In this document: one piece after another, positions 7,161 to 15,749 of the stretch
Numbering within the stretch: the stretch's first letter is position 1
Layout of the letters: each line of letters opens with the position of its first letter
NCBI GenBank assembly: GCA_900551415.1
Contig: URWB01000006.1
Coordinates: 1 to 33,823, forward strand
Length of the DNA stretch: 33,823 nt
Source: an uncultured Eubacteriales bacterium
GTDB lineage: Bacteria; Bacillota; Clostridia; Peptostreptococcales; Anaerovoracaceae
Reading direction: 5' to 3'
Translations under genes and position numbers: made by a program
The notes under the pieces: model-generated
What the model was told of the DNA's origin: nothing
Databases searched by the model: none
Seen by the model: only the letters and a program-made list of their open reading frames with translations

Positions 7161-8855
7161 GTGGCTTACGACGGAATCGTTACCCGGGCGGTCGTCCGGG
7201 AACTGCAAAACAATATTTTACTGGGAAAAATCGAAAAGGTTTATCAGCCGGAGGCGGATGAACTGGTCTTTCATATCCATACCAAGAACGGCAACCGCAA
7301 ACTCTTCGCCTCCGCAGGCTCGGCACACGCGCGGCTGCATTTCATCGAATCCAATCCGGTCAATCCGCCGGCTCCGCTTTCATTCTGCATGCTGCTGCGC
7401 AAGCATCTGCAAGGCGGGCGCATTACCGCTGTTAAGCAAAAGGATTCGGAACGTATCATCGAAATCTCACTGGAAACCCTAAATGAACTTGGCTTTACGG
7501 TTTCCAAAAAGCTGATCTTTGAGATCATGGGCAAGCACAGCAATATCGTGCTGGTCGATCTGGCGAGCGGCAAAATCATCGATGCCATCAAGCGGGTTTC
7601 CTTTGATGTCAACCGTGTGCGGCAGATCCTGCCGGGTCTTACTTATCAATACCCGCCGGCACAGGACAAGCAGCCGTTTCGCGAAATTACCGCGGAAGCC
7701 GTCGCGGCTCTGCCGCAGGACAGCAAGGTCATACTCCGATCGATTGGCGGTATCTCTCCGGCCTTTGCCGGAGAATTGGCGCTGCACACAGGTTCGGACC
7801 GAGCCGCCTATTTTGAACAGGTCAAGGCGCAGATTGAGGCAGGCATCACTGCCGCCTATGTTTACGAGGATGACAAACAGCATCCGGTAGAATTCTATCC
7901 GGTAACGCTGACCGACTACGAAACAAGCTGCGCGGAACTGTCCTTTGACAGCATGAGTGCCGCGCTCGCCTATTATTTTTCCAAAAAAGAATCCTCGAAT
8001 CAAGGCCGGCAAAAATCGCACGACCTAATCAAAGCGGTAACGGCAAGTCTTGATAAGATGTACCTGAAGAAAAAACGCCTTTCCGAGGATCTTCTCAAGG
8101 CAGAAAACTCCGAAGATCTCAGGCTGTTCGGTGAACTTCTGACCGCGAACCTGCATCTGGTACAGCCGGGCATGCGCTCCGTTCGCGTTCTCAACTATTA
8201 TGACGGTAAGGAAATCGAAATTCCGCTGGACGTCAAACTGCCGCCTGCCAAAAACGCGCAGCATTATTTTAAGAAGTACGCGAAGGCCAAGACTGCTGTC
8301 AAAGAAAAGCAAATTCAGCTTGCTGAAAACGACGGTGAAATCAACTATTTGGAATCCGTCCTCTCCTTTTTGGAAAACACAGAGGATGTGAAGGAGATTG
8401 AAGCCCTGCGCGCGGAACTGGTTGAGACCGGCTATCTGCGCCGCCGCAAGCAGGCCGGCGGCTTCCGCGAAAAAAAATACAAACCGGAGCCGTACAAATA
8501 CACGCTGACCAACGGCATGACCGTCCTGGTCGGCCGCAACAATAAGGAAAATGACATTCTGACACTCAAGACCGCAGGGAATAAAGATCTATGGCTGCAT
8601 ACCAAAGATATTCCGGGTTCCCACGTTATCGTGCAGTGCGGTGGCGCTCAGCCGGACGAAGCCGCGATCTTTGAAGCGGCGGCAATCGCAGCCTACCACA
8701 GCAAGGCGCGCGGCTCCGAAAACGTGCCGGTCGATTACGTACCGGTCAAATATGTCAAAAAACCGGCAGGCGCCAAACCCGGCATGGTCATTTTCACCAA
8801 TAACCGTACGGTATGGGTCAATCCCAAGCTGCCGGAACCAAAGATAAAAGCGTGA
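7161..8855 (+). CDS. rqcH: RqcH (NFACT family) ribosome quality control protein
   Basis: 564 residues starting VAYDGIVTRAVVREL. The GTG at 7161 is chosen because AAAGGAG lies nine bases upstream and the family begins at this point; the open frame extends further upstream into the toxin cassette without support. Order: NFACT-N domain (about 1-200), middle helical/coiled-coil part with many Lys/Glu (about 270-440), and NFACT-R domain near the C-terminus (LKTAGNKDLWLHTKDIPGSH). RqcH binds stalled 50S subunits carrying peptidyl-tRNA and adds alanine tails that mark the nascent chain for degradation; this is known from Bacillus subtilis. It is sometimes annotated as a fibronectin-binding protein. 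Single-gene unit with a strong terminator. Confidence 0.93.
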   Translation: MAYDGIVTRAVVRELQNNILLGKIEKVYQPEADELVFHIHTKNGNRKLFASAGSAHARLHFIESNPVNPPAPLSFCMLLRKHLQGGRITAVKQKDSERIIEISLETLNELGFTVSKKLIFEIMGKHSNIVLVDLASGKIIDAIKRVSFDVNRVRQILPGLTYQYPPAQDKQPFREITAEAVAALPQDSKVILRSIGGISPAFAGELALHTGSDRAAYFEQVKAQIEAGITAAYVYEDDKQHPVEFYPVTLTDYETSCAELSFDSMSAALAYYFSKKESSNQGRQKSHDLIKAVTASLDKMYLKKKRLSEDLLKAENSEDLRLFGELLTANLHLVQPGMRSVRVLNYYDGKEIEIPLDVKLPPAKNAQHYFKKYAKAKTAVKEKQIQLAENDGEINYLESVLSFLENTEDVKEIEALRAELVETGYLRRRKQAGGFREKKYKPEPYKYTLTNGMTVLVGRNNKENDILTLKTAGNKDLWLHTKDIPGSHVIVQCGGAQPDEAAIFEAAAIAAYHSKARGSENVPVDYVPVKYVKKPAGAKPGMVIFTNNRTVWVNPKLPEPKIKA

Positions 8856-8887
8856 GTGACTGCCCGCAAAAGTCCAAAAACAAAAGC

Positions 8888-8915
8888 AGAGAGCCGCGAA
8901 ACGGCTCTCTTTTTG
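8888..8915. terminator. Bidirectional terminator between rqcH and ispH-rpsA
   Basis: AGAGAGCCG and CGGCTCTCT flank a five-base loop. A five-T run follows on the plus strand (8910-8914), and a T-rich stretch also follows on the minus strand. It serves rqcH and, 13 bases after its stop codon, the convergent ispH-rpsA gene. Confidence 0.85.
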
Positions 8916-8927
8916 TCAAAGCTTTGC

Positions 8928-10892
8928 TTATTCTTCGTCTTCTTCCGGATAATCATCTTCCGCTTCTTCTGCGGGAACATCCAGAGTCTGCTTGATGCTG
9001 AGACTGATTCTCTTTCTTTCGGTATCGATGTCGAGAATCTTCGCGTCTACAGTTTGTCCAACGGTTAATTCGTCCGCGATGTCGTTCACTCTCTTGTGAG
9101 CAACTTCGGAGATATGTACCAGTCCGTCAAGGCCAGGTTCCAGCTCTACGAACGCGCCATATTCTTTAATCTGCACAACCTTACCGGTTACGACCTGTCC
9201 AATCTGATACTTTTCGTTGATCACAGACCATGGTTCCGGTGTTGTCTGCTTTAAGCCTAAGGAAATCTTACCCTTTTCATCATTCATGGATAAAATCTTA
9301 ACCTTAACCTTGTCTCCAATGGAAAGAACTTCCTGTGGGTGTTTCAGCTTGCCCCAGGAAATTTCGGAGATGTGAAGCAGTCCGTCGATGCCGCCCAGAT
9401 CTACGAACGCACCGTAGTCGGTAAATCTCATTACCGTACCTTCTACGATATCGCCAACCTGCAGCTTGTCCCAGACTTCTTTCATTCTCTGTTCTTTTTC
9501 TTCTGTAAGAATGATCTTGTGGGAGAATACAGCTCTGCCTCTCTTCTGATCCACTCTGGTCACTCTGACCGGAAGTTCCTGACCGATAAACTCTTCCGCG
9601 TTTTCAACATATTTGTCGGAAAGCTGGGACAGAGGAATAAATCCGGATACTTCTTTATATGCCGCAATTACGCCACCATTCACCTGCTTAACCACTTTCA
9701 CGTTAATGATAGATTTGTTTTCAAGCGCTTCAACAATTTCATTCCAGTGTTCATTCACTTCTAATTTCTTCTTAGAAAGTAAAATCACGCCGTCACCGTC
9801 ATCTGTCTTGATAACTTTCGCCTGGATTTCATCGCCCTCTTTGAATAAATCTGTCAGCTTCTGGTCTCCTTCCAATGTTACTTCTTCTTTCGGAATCACT
9901 CCGTCTTTTTTGCATCCCATGTTAACGATGATCTCTTTGTCAGTAACTTGATGTACCTTTCCGTTAACAGTTTCGCCGATTCTTGGTAGTCTTAAGGACT
10001 TTTCGATGTCGTCCATTAAGTCCATCATGTTCATTTCAGTGATGTTTTCACTCATGGTAGCAATAACCTCCTTAATTACGCATTCAGGCGTCGATGCACC
10101 TGCTGCAACTCCTATTTTATTATATTTTGCGATTTTGTGCAACGGTAAATCTTCGATTTTTTCAACAAAATATACTTTTTTGCAGGTTTTTTTTGCAATC
10201 TCAGCTAATTTTTGCGTATTCGAGCTGTTTTTTCCTCCAATCACAATGAAGCAATCACATATTTTTGCCAATTTCATACAGCTGTTCTGGCGCAGTGTGG
10301 TCGCGCCGCAGATGGTGTTGTGGATTTCGGCCTGCTTTCCCTCAGAACGCAATACGGCGCTGACTTCATCGAGCAATTCCCTGCGAATCGTAGTCTGACA
10401 GACCACAAAGAGCTTGTCCTCCTTGATCTCGCGTGCCGCTTCCGCGGTAGGCACCACCAAAGCGCTGTTTTCGCACCAGCCGTTGATGCCCCGCACCTCC
10501 GGATGCTGCGCGTCACCGAGAATTATAATCCGGTATCCCTTGCCGTAGGCCTCCTCCACCAAGTCGTGAATTTTTTTGACAAAAGGACAGGTCGCATCCA
10601 CAACGTGAATTCCTCGTCTGTCCGCCTCTTCAAAAAAGGCGCGTGCTTCCCCATGTGAGCGGACGATCAACGTATCCTCCGCTGTCACTTCATCCAGATT
10701 TTCAGCAATGCGCACGCCCTGTGCCCGCAGCGCGTCCGTCACCGTTTGATTATGAATCAAAGGTCCCCAGGTATACAAAGCACCTGCGGTCTCGTTTCGT
10801 TGTTTTTTTTCAATTTCCTTTTCGGTTTTTTCCATGGCCTGCTTCACGCCGAAGCAGAAGCCGGAATTTTCCGCGAGTAAGATTTCCTTCAT
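8928..10892 (-). CDS. ispH: Bifunctional IspH (HMBPP reductase) / ribosomal protein S1
   Basis: 654 residues. Residues 1-279 are IspH, the [4Fe-4S] enzyme making IPP/DMAPP in the last step of the MEP isoprenoid pathway. Cluster cysteines are visible in NSGFCFGV (Cys13), DATCPFV and TICGATTLRQ. From about residue 300 four S1 RNA-binding repeats follow, clearest in GDIVEGTVMRFTDYGAFVDLG and GQVVTGKVVQIKEYGAFVELE, ending in an acidic tail. IspH-S1 fusions are known in Clostridia. A ribosome binding site and ATG occur at the domain junction (see separate entry). The start overlaps the preceding SPOR-domain gene by four bases, so the two are coupled. Confidence 0.93.
   Translation of the reverse strand: MKEILLAENSGFCFGVKQAMEKTEKEIEKKQRNETAGALYTWGPLIHNQTVTDALRAQGVRIAENLDEVTAEDTLIVRSHGEARAFFEEADRRGIHVVDATCPFVKKIHDLVEEAYGKGYRIIILGDAQHPEVRGINGWCENSALVVPTAEAAREIKEDKLFVVCQTTIRRELLDEVSAVLRSEGKQAEIHNTICGATTLRQNSCMKLAKICDCFIVIGGKNSSNTQKLAEIAKKTCKKVYFVEKIEDLPLHKIAKYNKIGVAAGASTPECVIKEVIATMSENITEMNMMDLMDDIEKSLRLPRIGETVNGKVHQVTDKEIIVNMGCKKDGVIPKEEVTLEGDQKLTDLFKEGDEIQAKVIKTDDGDGVILLSKKKLEVNEHWNEIVEALENKSIINVKVVKQVNGGVIAAYKEVSGFIPLSQLSDKYVENAEEFIGQELPVRVTRVDQKRGRAVFSHKIILTEEKEQRMKEVWDKLQVGDIVEGTVMRFTDYGAFVDLGGIDGLLHISEISWGKLKHPQEVLSIGDKVKVKILSMNDEKGKISLGLKQTTPEPWSVINEKYQIGQVVTGKVVQIKEYGAFVELEPGLDGLVHISEVAHKRVNDIADELTVGQTVDAKILDIDTERKRISLSIKQTLDVPAEEAEDDYPEEDEE
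10053..10073 (-). promoter_or_regulatory. rpsA: Internal ribosome binding site and start codon for free S1
   Basis: Inside the fusion gene, AAGGAGG (10067-10073, minus strand) lies 11 bases before an in-frame ATG (10053-10055), which begins MSENITEMNMM exactly at the IspH/S1 junction. Initiation here would make a 375-residue S1 protein, close to the size of stand-alone clostridial S1. The same bases also encode I-K-E-V in the fusion. Confidence 0.55.
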
Positions 10893-11461
10893 GCCGGTTC
10901 CTCTGTGATAAATACTTCGCTGACCGCTTTTTCCTTTACTTTTTCCAGCGCGGCAAGCGCCTGCGTCTTCCCTTCGCTGACCGGACTCAGAACCTTAAAG
11001 ACGCCGTCAAGTTCGACGATTTTCGTGTCAATTCCTTTTTCATGCAGCGCGTCAGACAGACTCTGCGCGGCAGCTTTCGACGAAAACGCGCCAAACTGCA
11101 AAGCATAACCTGCCTGCGTGGATCCGCCGTTTTCCTCGCTTTTCGTCTCCGTTTTTTCCGCGGTGCTTCCCGCGCTTCCTTTGTCTGTTTGTTCGCCCGC
11201 CGTTGTTTTGGCGGAGGCTTCTTCCTCCGCCGCGGCAGTCTGCTTTTGCTGCTCCGCGGTTTCCTTTCGCTCCGCAAGCTCCTGAATGGGGCTTTTCTCC
11301 GCGTGGAAGCCAATCAGCGGCCCGATGGCAAAACGCGCGGTTAAAAATCCAAGTCCGACCGTCAAAGCTATTATACCAAAAAACAAGCCGAATTTCATCC
11401 TCGAATTTCCAACCGCGCCTTTTCTTTTTCTGACCTTTCTCCTGAACTTCCTTCCCGTCAT
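10889..11461 (-). CDS. SPOR-domain membrane protein
   Basis: 190 residues beginning MTGRKFRRKVRKRK. Layout: a very basic cytoplasmic tail, one membrane helix (about 23-45), a long Ala/Glu/Lys/Thr-rich linker, and a C-terminal SPOR-like domain (YALQFGAFSSKAAAQSLSDA, then VFKVLSP). SPOR domains bind denuded peptidoglycan, typically at division or sporulation septa. I start at the ATG at 11459-11461 because GGAGG lies seven bases upstream; an earlier in-frame start lies upstream of that site. It overlaps ispH-rpsA by four bases (ATGA). The partner is not known. Confidence 0.8.
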   Translation of the reverse strand: MTGRKFRRKVRKRKGAVGNSRMKFGLFFGIIALTVGLGFLTARFAIGPLIGFHAEKSPIQELAERKETAEQQKQTAAAEEEASAKTTAGEQTDKGSAGSTAEKTETKSEENGGSTQAGYALQFGAFSSKAAAQSLSDALHEKGIDTKIVELDGVFKVLSPVSEGKTQALAALEKVKEKAVSEVFITEEPA

Positions 11462-11591
11462 CTCGCTTCCTCCTTGCTTTCCGCTCACGCGCCCAAACAG
11501 AGCTTAAACTTCTGTCATCTCTTCTTTTCGATATATGCGGATTTCGCAAGGTTTATGCGCGGAACTTTTCGGCAGGCGCGGCAGCGCTGTT

Positions 11592-12122
11592 TTAGCAGAT
11601 GCCGCTGTTTCTGATCTCCGCCCTCCACTGCTGCAGCCGTCCTGCTATCTGTTCCGGCTTCATCGAAGCTCCCTGCAGCAGCTCCTGGAGCGCGCACAGA
11701 TATTCCGCCCCATAGGGCGAGGTCAGTGCTTTCATGCTTTGCAGCAGATACTGCAATGTTTTTCGCGGATTTAACCCTTTTCGCGCGGGAATAAACAGTA
11801 AGCGCAGTTCCGAAAGGTCGCGCCGCACATACAGGGTACTCAGATTCAGTACATAATCTGTCGGAAACAGCAGATGATCCCGACATTCCTCCCGCATGTG
11901 AAAAAGTGCCTCCGCGATCTGCAGAATCTGCTCAGCGGTAAATGCTTCGCACTGCCCTAAGCAGCGAAAGCCCTCCGTATGATAGACGCCGAAGCAGTAT
12001 TTTTTGCCGCGGTAAAGATTCATCGGCAAAATGGCTTCGCAGCTTCCGCTGAGCAGAATTTCCCGTATAAAGGCCGCGTCAAGATTTTCCTTTTTCAAGC
12101 TAACTGTCACCGTATGTTTCAT
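11592..12122 (-). CDS. Tad-locus accessory protein, DUF6382-like without an FHA domain
   Basis: 176 residues, soluble, no signal peptide or membrane helix. Its position as last gene of the Tad operon and its N-terminal region (FIREILLSGSCEAILPMNLYRGKKYCFGVY) resemble the DUF6382 part of clostridial Tad-associated proteins, which usually continue into an FHA domain. Here the protein stops before any FHA part. The family call is from memory of pattern and context, so it is tentative. The ATG is preceded by GGAGG at eight bases, and the gene overlaps the upstream TadE-like gene by 23 bases. The 130 bases after it, up to the SPOR gene, show no clear terminator or promoter. Confidence 0.6.
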   Translation of the reverse strand: MKHTVTVSLKKENLDAAFIREILLSGSCEAILPMNLYRGKKYCFGVYHTEGFRCLGQCEAFTAEQILQIAEALFHMREECRDHLLFPTDYVLNLSTLYVRRDLSELRLLFIPARKGLNPRKTLQYLLQSMKALTSPYGAEYLCALQELLQGASMKPEQIAGRLQQWRAEIRNSGIC

Positions 12123-12810
12123 CTAAATCTCCTCCGCAGATCAGACACGCGGTATAGCCCTTGCCCTGCGCGTCCCTCTGCTGCATTTCCAGCCGATAGC
12201 TGTTTTCTTTTTCATATTGCCGCACATAGCGGCAGCTCCTGCTGTGATAGCGATATCCGTATTTTGGAAAAACAATCACAAGCCTGCTGCTTCCACCCTC
12301 CGAAAAAGCGCGCGCCGGCAGAGGTTGACAGCTTCGCTCCGCGCCGGTGAATCCTCTGCACAAAAGTCCCTGGGTGAATACAATTTTTCCGTAAATGCCG
12401 ATGGGATTTTTGACTTCAAATTCAGCTTTGGTATCGACAGCGATCAATTCCCGCATCCGCAGCCCGTCCGTAGTGTCCTCGTAAAGATAGTCAAAATTTT
12501 GAACTCGAAACTGCCTTAACGCGGGATTTTCCTTTCGTACCGCGGCAGTAAGGTTCCATTTGCAAAGGGAAACTGCGTTCAAATCATGATAAGCGTTTAA
12601 AGCTATCTTTCTGGTTTCCTGACAGGTCACGTAGCTGATGTTTTCGCAGATGCCGATGACGCGGATTACCAGCGCCAGCGCGACGATGCAAAGGATAAAA
12701 ACCGGCAGCGTCAAGGCAGCTTCCACAAGATAACTGCCTCTTTTGCTACGACGTTTCTTTTTTGGTACCTGTTTTTTGATAAGTTTCCGTAAATTCATAT
12801 GCTTTTCCAT
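12100..12810 (-). CDS. TadE-like minor pseudopilin
   Basis: 236 residues. A basic N-terminus (KKQVPKKKRRSKRG) is followed by SYLVEAALTLPVFILCIVAL, the classic TadE-type prepilin helix with Glu a few residues after the glycine. The rest is probably extracellular and ends with a CLIC motif, plus several Cys earlier that could form disulfides. TadE proteins are minor pseudopilins needed for assembling the Flp pilus. The start could be 12810 or the ATG at 12798; neither has a strong ribosome binding site, and the gene overlaps its upstream neighbour by about 60 bases, suggesting translational coupling. Confidence 0.75.
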   Translation of the reverse strand: MEKHMNLRKLIKKQVPKKKRRSKRGSYLVEAALTLPVFILCIVALALVIRVIGICENISYVTCQETRKIALNAYHDLNAVSLCKWNLTAAVRKENPALRQFRVQNFDYLYEDTTDGLRMRELIAVDTKAEFEVKNPIGIYGKIVFTQGLLCRGFTGAERSCQPLPARAFSEGGSSRLVIVFPKYGYRYHSRSCRYVRQYEKENSYRLEMQQRDAQGKGYTACLICGGDLDETYGDS

Positions 12811-14059
12811 TGATCTGCAGAGTATATCGCAAACCGATATAATAATCTGCCAACAGGAAGCTCTCGTGATACAGATACTTGAGATTGATCTGTATCAAAT
12901 CCATCATGCGCAGCACCCGTGTTTTTTGCGGTAATGCCGCGACGAAGAGCTTCAAGTAATTCTCGTAGCACTGCCCCTCCATTTGGCGCGGCTTGACAAA
13001 ACCGTCCAAAAGCTTTTTTTGCGAAGCTTCTCCTTCGGCACTGTCAGTCCCGCCGCCCTCTCCCTCCTCTCCGCTGAAATCGAGTGCCAGTACATTTTCG
13101 AGGGAAACAGCCCAGTTCTCGTCCCGCTTGATGATTGCCACCCCCTCTCCGGCTTCCAAAATCCGAAGATCATTCTCTGCCTCCAAGAGTGCCCAGCTTT
13201 CGAGAATCAGTGCCTGCGTCAGGGCGGCAGCGGGTCCCGGTGTGAGGACTTGCGCCGCGGCCAGCGCTGCTTCTCGTTTTTCAGGACAGCTGTACAGATA
13301 TGCAAGATTCAGGCCGTTGCGCAGGAGCTTCATCAGTCTGCGCACATAATTTTTTGCGCGCGCGTCATCCGGTTTGCCGCTGATCAGATACTCGATTTCG
13401 TTTTGAAAGAAGGTATCCCCAAGCTGCCGTACCTGCGCTTCATCGGACAGCGCGTGGCGAAAATATGTAAAAATATACTGTGTATCCGCCGCGCGGGAAA
13501 GCATGCTTTTCAGAGAGATTTCCGCCTTTATCTGCCGAATCAGCGCCGCCACATCCACCCCTTGACTGCTTCCCGCGGATGGCAGACTGTCCAAGATCCA
13601 TCGGCTGCTGATGCTTCGGTTCCCGTTCCCTGCCTCTCCGCTCGTTTCCGCGGGCGGGGCGGATAAGGGGCTTGGTCTGACACCGGCAAGCACCGCTTCC
13701 TTGATCTGCGTTTCAAAATTCTCCGCTTCGGTGATGCTGTAACCCTCCAGCTCAACCCTCGCCTCCTGGCTATGTAGATAGGTTTTCCCGCGGCAGGTAT
13801 AGTCTGTATAGGCATCCAGCTTGCGCTCCGTCAGCAGCGGGTCCGCGTAAAAGGCGAAGATGCCGTAACGTTCCTTGAGCACGCGGTCGTACTCTCCCAG
13901 GACGCTGCGTCCCCAAAGTGCCCCGAAGCTGCGTACGGTGCTGCCGATTGCCGCCTGTCCTGAAGCGTAAAACACCGCGTAGACCAAAATCATCATCGCG
14001 CAGAGACTGATGGTCAGCAGGATGATATAGGAACCCCTTTTATTATGCAGCCGTTTCAA
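12746..14059 (-). CDS. Tad-locus membrane-anchored protein (DUF5702-like, TadG-type role)
   Basis: 437 residues starting LKRLHNKRGSYIILLTISLC. There is one N-terminal membrane helix, then a large extracellular part with the conserved early block SVLGEYDRVLKERYGIFAFY seen in DUF5702 proteins of clostridial Tad loci. I start at a TTG (14057-14059) because AGGAGG lies seven bases upstream and the TTG overlaps the stop of the preceding gene (TTGA). An alternative start further upstream would run through that ribosome binding site. It probably acts at the cell surface in pilus assembly or attachment; the mechanism is unknown. Confidence 0.7.
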   Translation of the reverse strand: MKRLHNKRGSYIILLTISLCAMMILVYAVFYASGQAAIGSTVRSFGALWGRSVLGEYDRVLKERYGIFAFYADPLLTERKLDAYTDYTCRGKTYLHSQEARVELEGYSITEAENFETQIKEAVLAGVRPSPLSAPPAETSGEAGNGNRSISSRWILDSLPSAGSSQGVDVAALIRQIKAEISLKSMLSRAADTQYIFTYFRHALSDEAQVRQLGDTFFQNEIEYLISGKPDDARAKNYVRRLMKLLRNGLNLAYLYSCPEKREAALAAAQVLTPGPAAALTQALILESWALLEAENDLRILEAGEGVAIIKRDENWAVSLENVLALDFSGEEGEGGGTDSAEGEASQKKLLDGFVKPRQMEGQCYENYLKLFVAALPQKTRVLRMMDLIQINLKYLYHESFLLADYYIGLRYTLQINGKAYEFTETYQKTGTKKETS

Positions 14060-14277
14060 TCGCTCTCCTCCTGCCCTTCGCCTTCGATCCCTTGCTGCAC
14101 GCGGTCCTGTAAGCGAATCCAATTACTCTCCATCGGTGAAAACATCTGATAACGTGTTTCATCATGCGTCGCGATCTGTATGGAAAGTTCTTGGTAAAAC
14201 TGCAGCATCAAGGTAATCAGTGCGATCATGATCAGGCAGGTCAACGGAAACAATAGGGTCGCTTCTATGAATTTCAT
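14056..14277 (-). CDS. Small TadE-like pseudopilin
   Basis: 73 residues: MKFIEATLLFPLTCLIMIALI and a short polar tail. The N-terminal helix with Glu at position 5 is the TadE prepilin pattern, but the usual basic pre-sequence before it is nearly absent. GAGG lies seven bases before the ATG. It sits between the Flp pilin and the DUF5702-like gene, whose TTG start overlaps its stop codon. Confidence 0.65.
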   Translation of the reverse strand: MKFIEATLLFPLTCLIMIALITLMLQFYQELSIQIATHDETRYQMFSPMESNWIRLQDRVQQGIEGEGQEESD

Positions 14278-14296
14278 CTCCCGACCTCACCCTTCT

Positions 14297-14473
14297 TCAA
14301 AACTTGGCATTGCTGAGAGACCCAAAGGTATCCTCGACAAAGTCCGTAATCTGTGTCTTAAAAATCAGACCTAAGGTCACTGCGATGGCGATGAGAATCG
14401 CGACTTGAATCATTTCCATACCGCGGCGGTTCATCCGCAGTCGTTTTCGTATAATGCTTCTTTTCTCTTTCAT
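14297..14473 (-). CDS. flp: Flp-type major pilin (Flp1-like)
   Basis: 58 residues, read directly from the bases. A basic leader MKEKRSIIRKRLRMNRRG is followed by MEMIQVAILIAIAVTLGLIF, matching the Flp1-like prepilin family in which cleavage falls after the glycine (Gly18) and the Glu at mature position 2 is conserved. The mature pilin would be 40 residues, typical of Flp subunits. AAAGGAG lies five bases before the ATG. It lies between tadC and the small TadE gene. The prepilin peptidase needed to process it (TadV/CpaA) is not in this window. Confidence 0.8.
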   Translation of the reverse strand: MKEKRSIIRKRLRMNRRGMEMIQVAILIAIAVTLGLIFKTQITDFVEDTFGSLSNAKF

Positions 14474-14521
14474 TTTTTCTCCTTTCCGCGCCGCGAGCTT
14501 CCTGTCACGATGTCCGCGGCT

Positions 14522-15013
14522 TTACATCTGCAGCATCGCAGGTGCCGCGGTCATCATAATCAAGGCAATCAGAAAAATCCCGAGCGGAAAGCTCATTTTG
14601 CTCTCTGCCATTCTGATCCTCGCGAGCGTGATCTGCTTACGCGCTGTCCATAAGGCCTCGCTTTGTTCCTGCAGTTTCTCCCACAGCGCGCTGCCCTTCG
14701 TTTGATTTTCTTCCAAAATACCGGTCACGCGGTTCAGCTCCTTTACATGCGAGAACCGGCTGAAACGTCGAAACGCTGTCAGCAGACTCTCTCCTGTGCG
14801 CGCGCTCTCCTGCCAAAGCTGCGTGAAGGACTCCGTAAAATAGTTCTGCTCCTTCGGCGGCAGCGCCATATAGCCGTCAGCAATGCGCCGCAGCGCGTCT
14901 GTAAGAACCATGCCGCTTCCGACAAGCAGCAGCAGCTGATTGAGAAAGCCCGGCAAGGTATACAGGATTTCGGTCTGCTGTGCCTCCCGCAGTTTTTTCT
15001 GTTTAGATTTCAA
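14522..15013 (-). CDS. tadC: TadC-like pilus assembly membrane protein
   Basis: 163 residues, shorter than many TadC proteins but with the type II secretion F-domain pattern (LPGFLNQLLLLVGSGMVLTDAL near the N-terminus) and a C-terminal membrane helix (MSFPLGIFLIALIMM). The inner-membrane platform is formed by TadB and TadC. The start is a TTG at 15011-15013 with AAAGGA nine bases upstream; it overlaps the last bases of tadB, so translation is coupled. No second upstream membrane helix pair is seen, so it may be a minimal form. Confidence 0.75.
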   Translation of the reverse strand: MKSKQKKLREAQQTEILYTLPGFLNQLLLLVGSGMVLTDALRRIADGYMALPPKEQNYFTESFTQLWQESARTGESLLTAFRRFSRFSHVKELNRVTGILEENQTKGSALWEKLQEQSEALWTARKQITLARIRMAESKMSFPLGIFLIALIMMTAAPAMLQM

Positions 15014-15749
15014 TTTGATTGATCCTTTCCATCAGCCAGAACGCGCAGGCGATCAGCAGGAGTGAGATGCTTGTGATGACAAGACCGCTGCTTGTTTCAT
15101 ACATCACCCGCATATAGGATGGGGCCGTCACGCGCATCAGAAGTACCATAGCAAACGGCGCGCCTGCCACGATTCTGCTTTCAAAAGCCTTTTGTGCCAT
15201 CAGAGCCTTCAACTCTGCCTCAAGCTGAATTTTATCGCCGATAATCGAAGCCGCGCGGTTCATCGCGCGCGAGAGATCTCCACCGGACTCTCTGCAGATT
15301 TCATAAACGTTGACAAAATCCGCGATATCCGAAAGTCCGCTCCGCGCCGCGAAGTCGCGCAAAACGAGCAGATCATCCTCGCCGCTCTGCTGGATGCGTT
15401 TCCGCATATAAGCCAGCTCCCGCATGATGTCATCTTGCTCCGTATAGGTATTGCCGCAAAAATTCTCCGCCTCCGCGAGACCTTCTGTCATCGGTCTGCC
15501 CGCGGAAACCGACGAGGAAAGCGCGTAGAGTACATCCCGAAACTGCAGCAGCAGCGCATCCTGTCTCTTTTTTCTCTCTCGCTCGCGATAAAGCGGGAAG
15601 AAGCCAAGCAGCAGTACGCTTAACAGCAGCGCCGCGGCAATCCGGTCGTAAAACAGCAGACCTACGCTGCAGCCCGCGGTCAGCGCGCAGACCGCGAAGC
15701 GAAGCTTGCTTTCGAGCGGCAAGGCAGCTTTTTCATAGCTTTCACACAT
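15003..15749 (-). CDS. tadB: TadB-like pilus assembly membrane protein
   Basis: 248 residues with two N-terminal membrane segments (about 16-50), a cytoplasmic F-domain (FRDVLYALSSSVSAGRPMTEGL, then CRESGGDLSRAM) and two C-terminal membrane segments. Together with TadC it forms the inner-membrane platform moved by the TadA ATPase. Translation is coupled to tadA by an eight-base overlap, and its ribosome binding site lies in the last tadA codons. Confidence 0.85.
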   Translation of the reverse strand: MCESYEKAALPLESKLRFAVCALTAGCSVGLLFYDRIAAALLLSVLLLGFFPLYRERERKKRQDALLLQFRDVLYALSSSVSAGRPMTEGLAEAENFCGNTYTEQDDIMRELAYMRKRIQQSGEDDLLVLRDFAARSGLSDIADFVNVYEICRESGGDLSRAMNRAASIIGDKIQLEAELKALMAQKAFESRIVAGAPFAMVLLMRVTAPSYMRVMYETSSGLVITSISLLLIACAFWLMERINQIEI

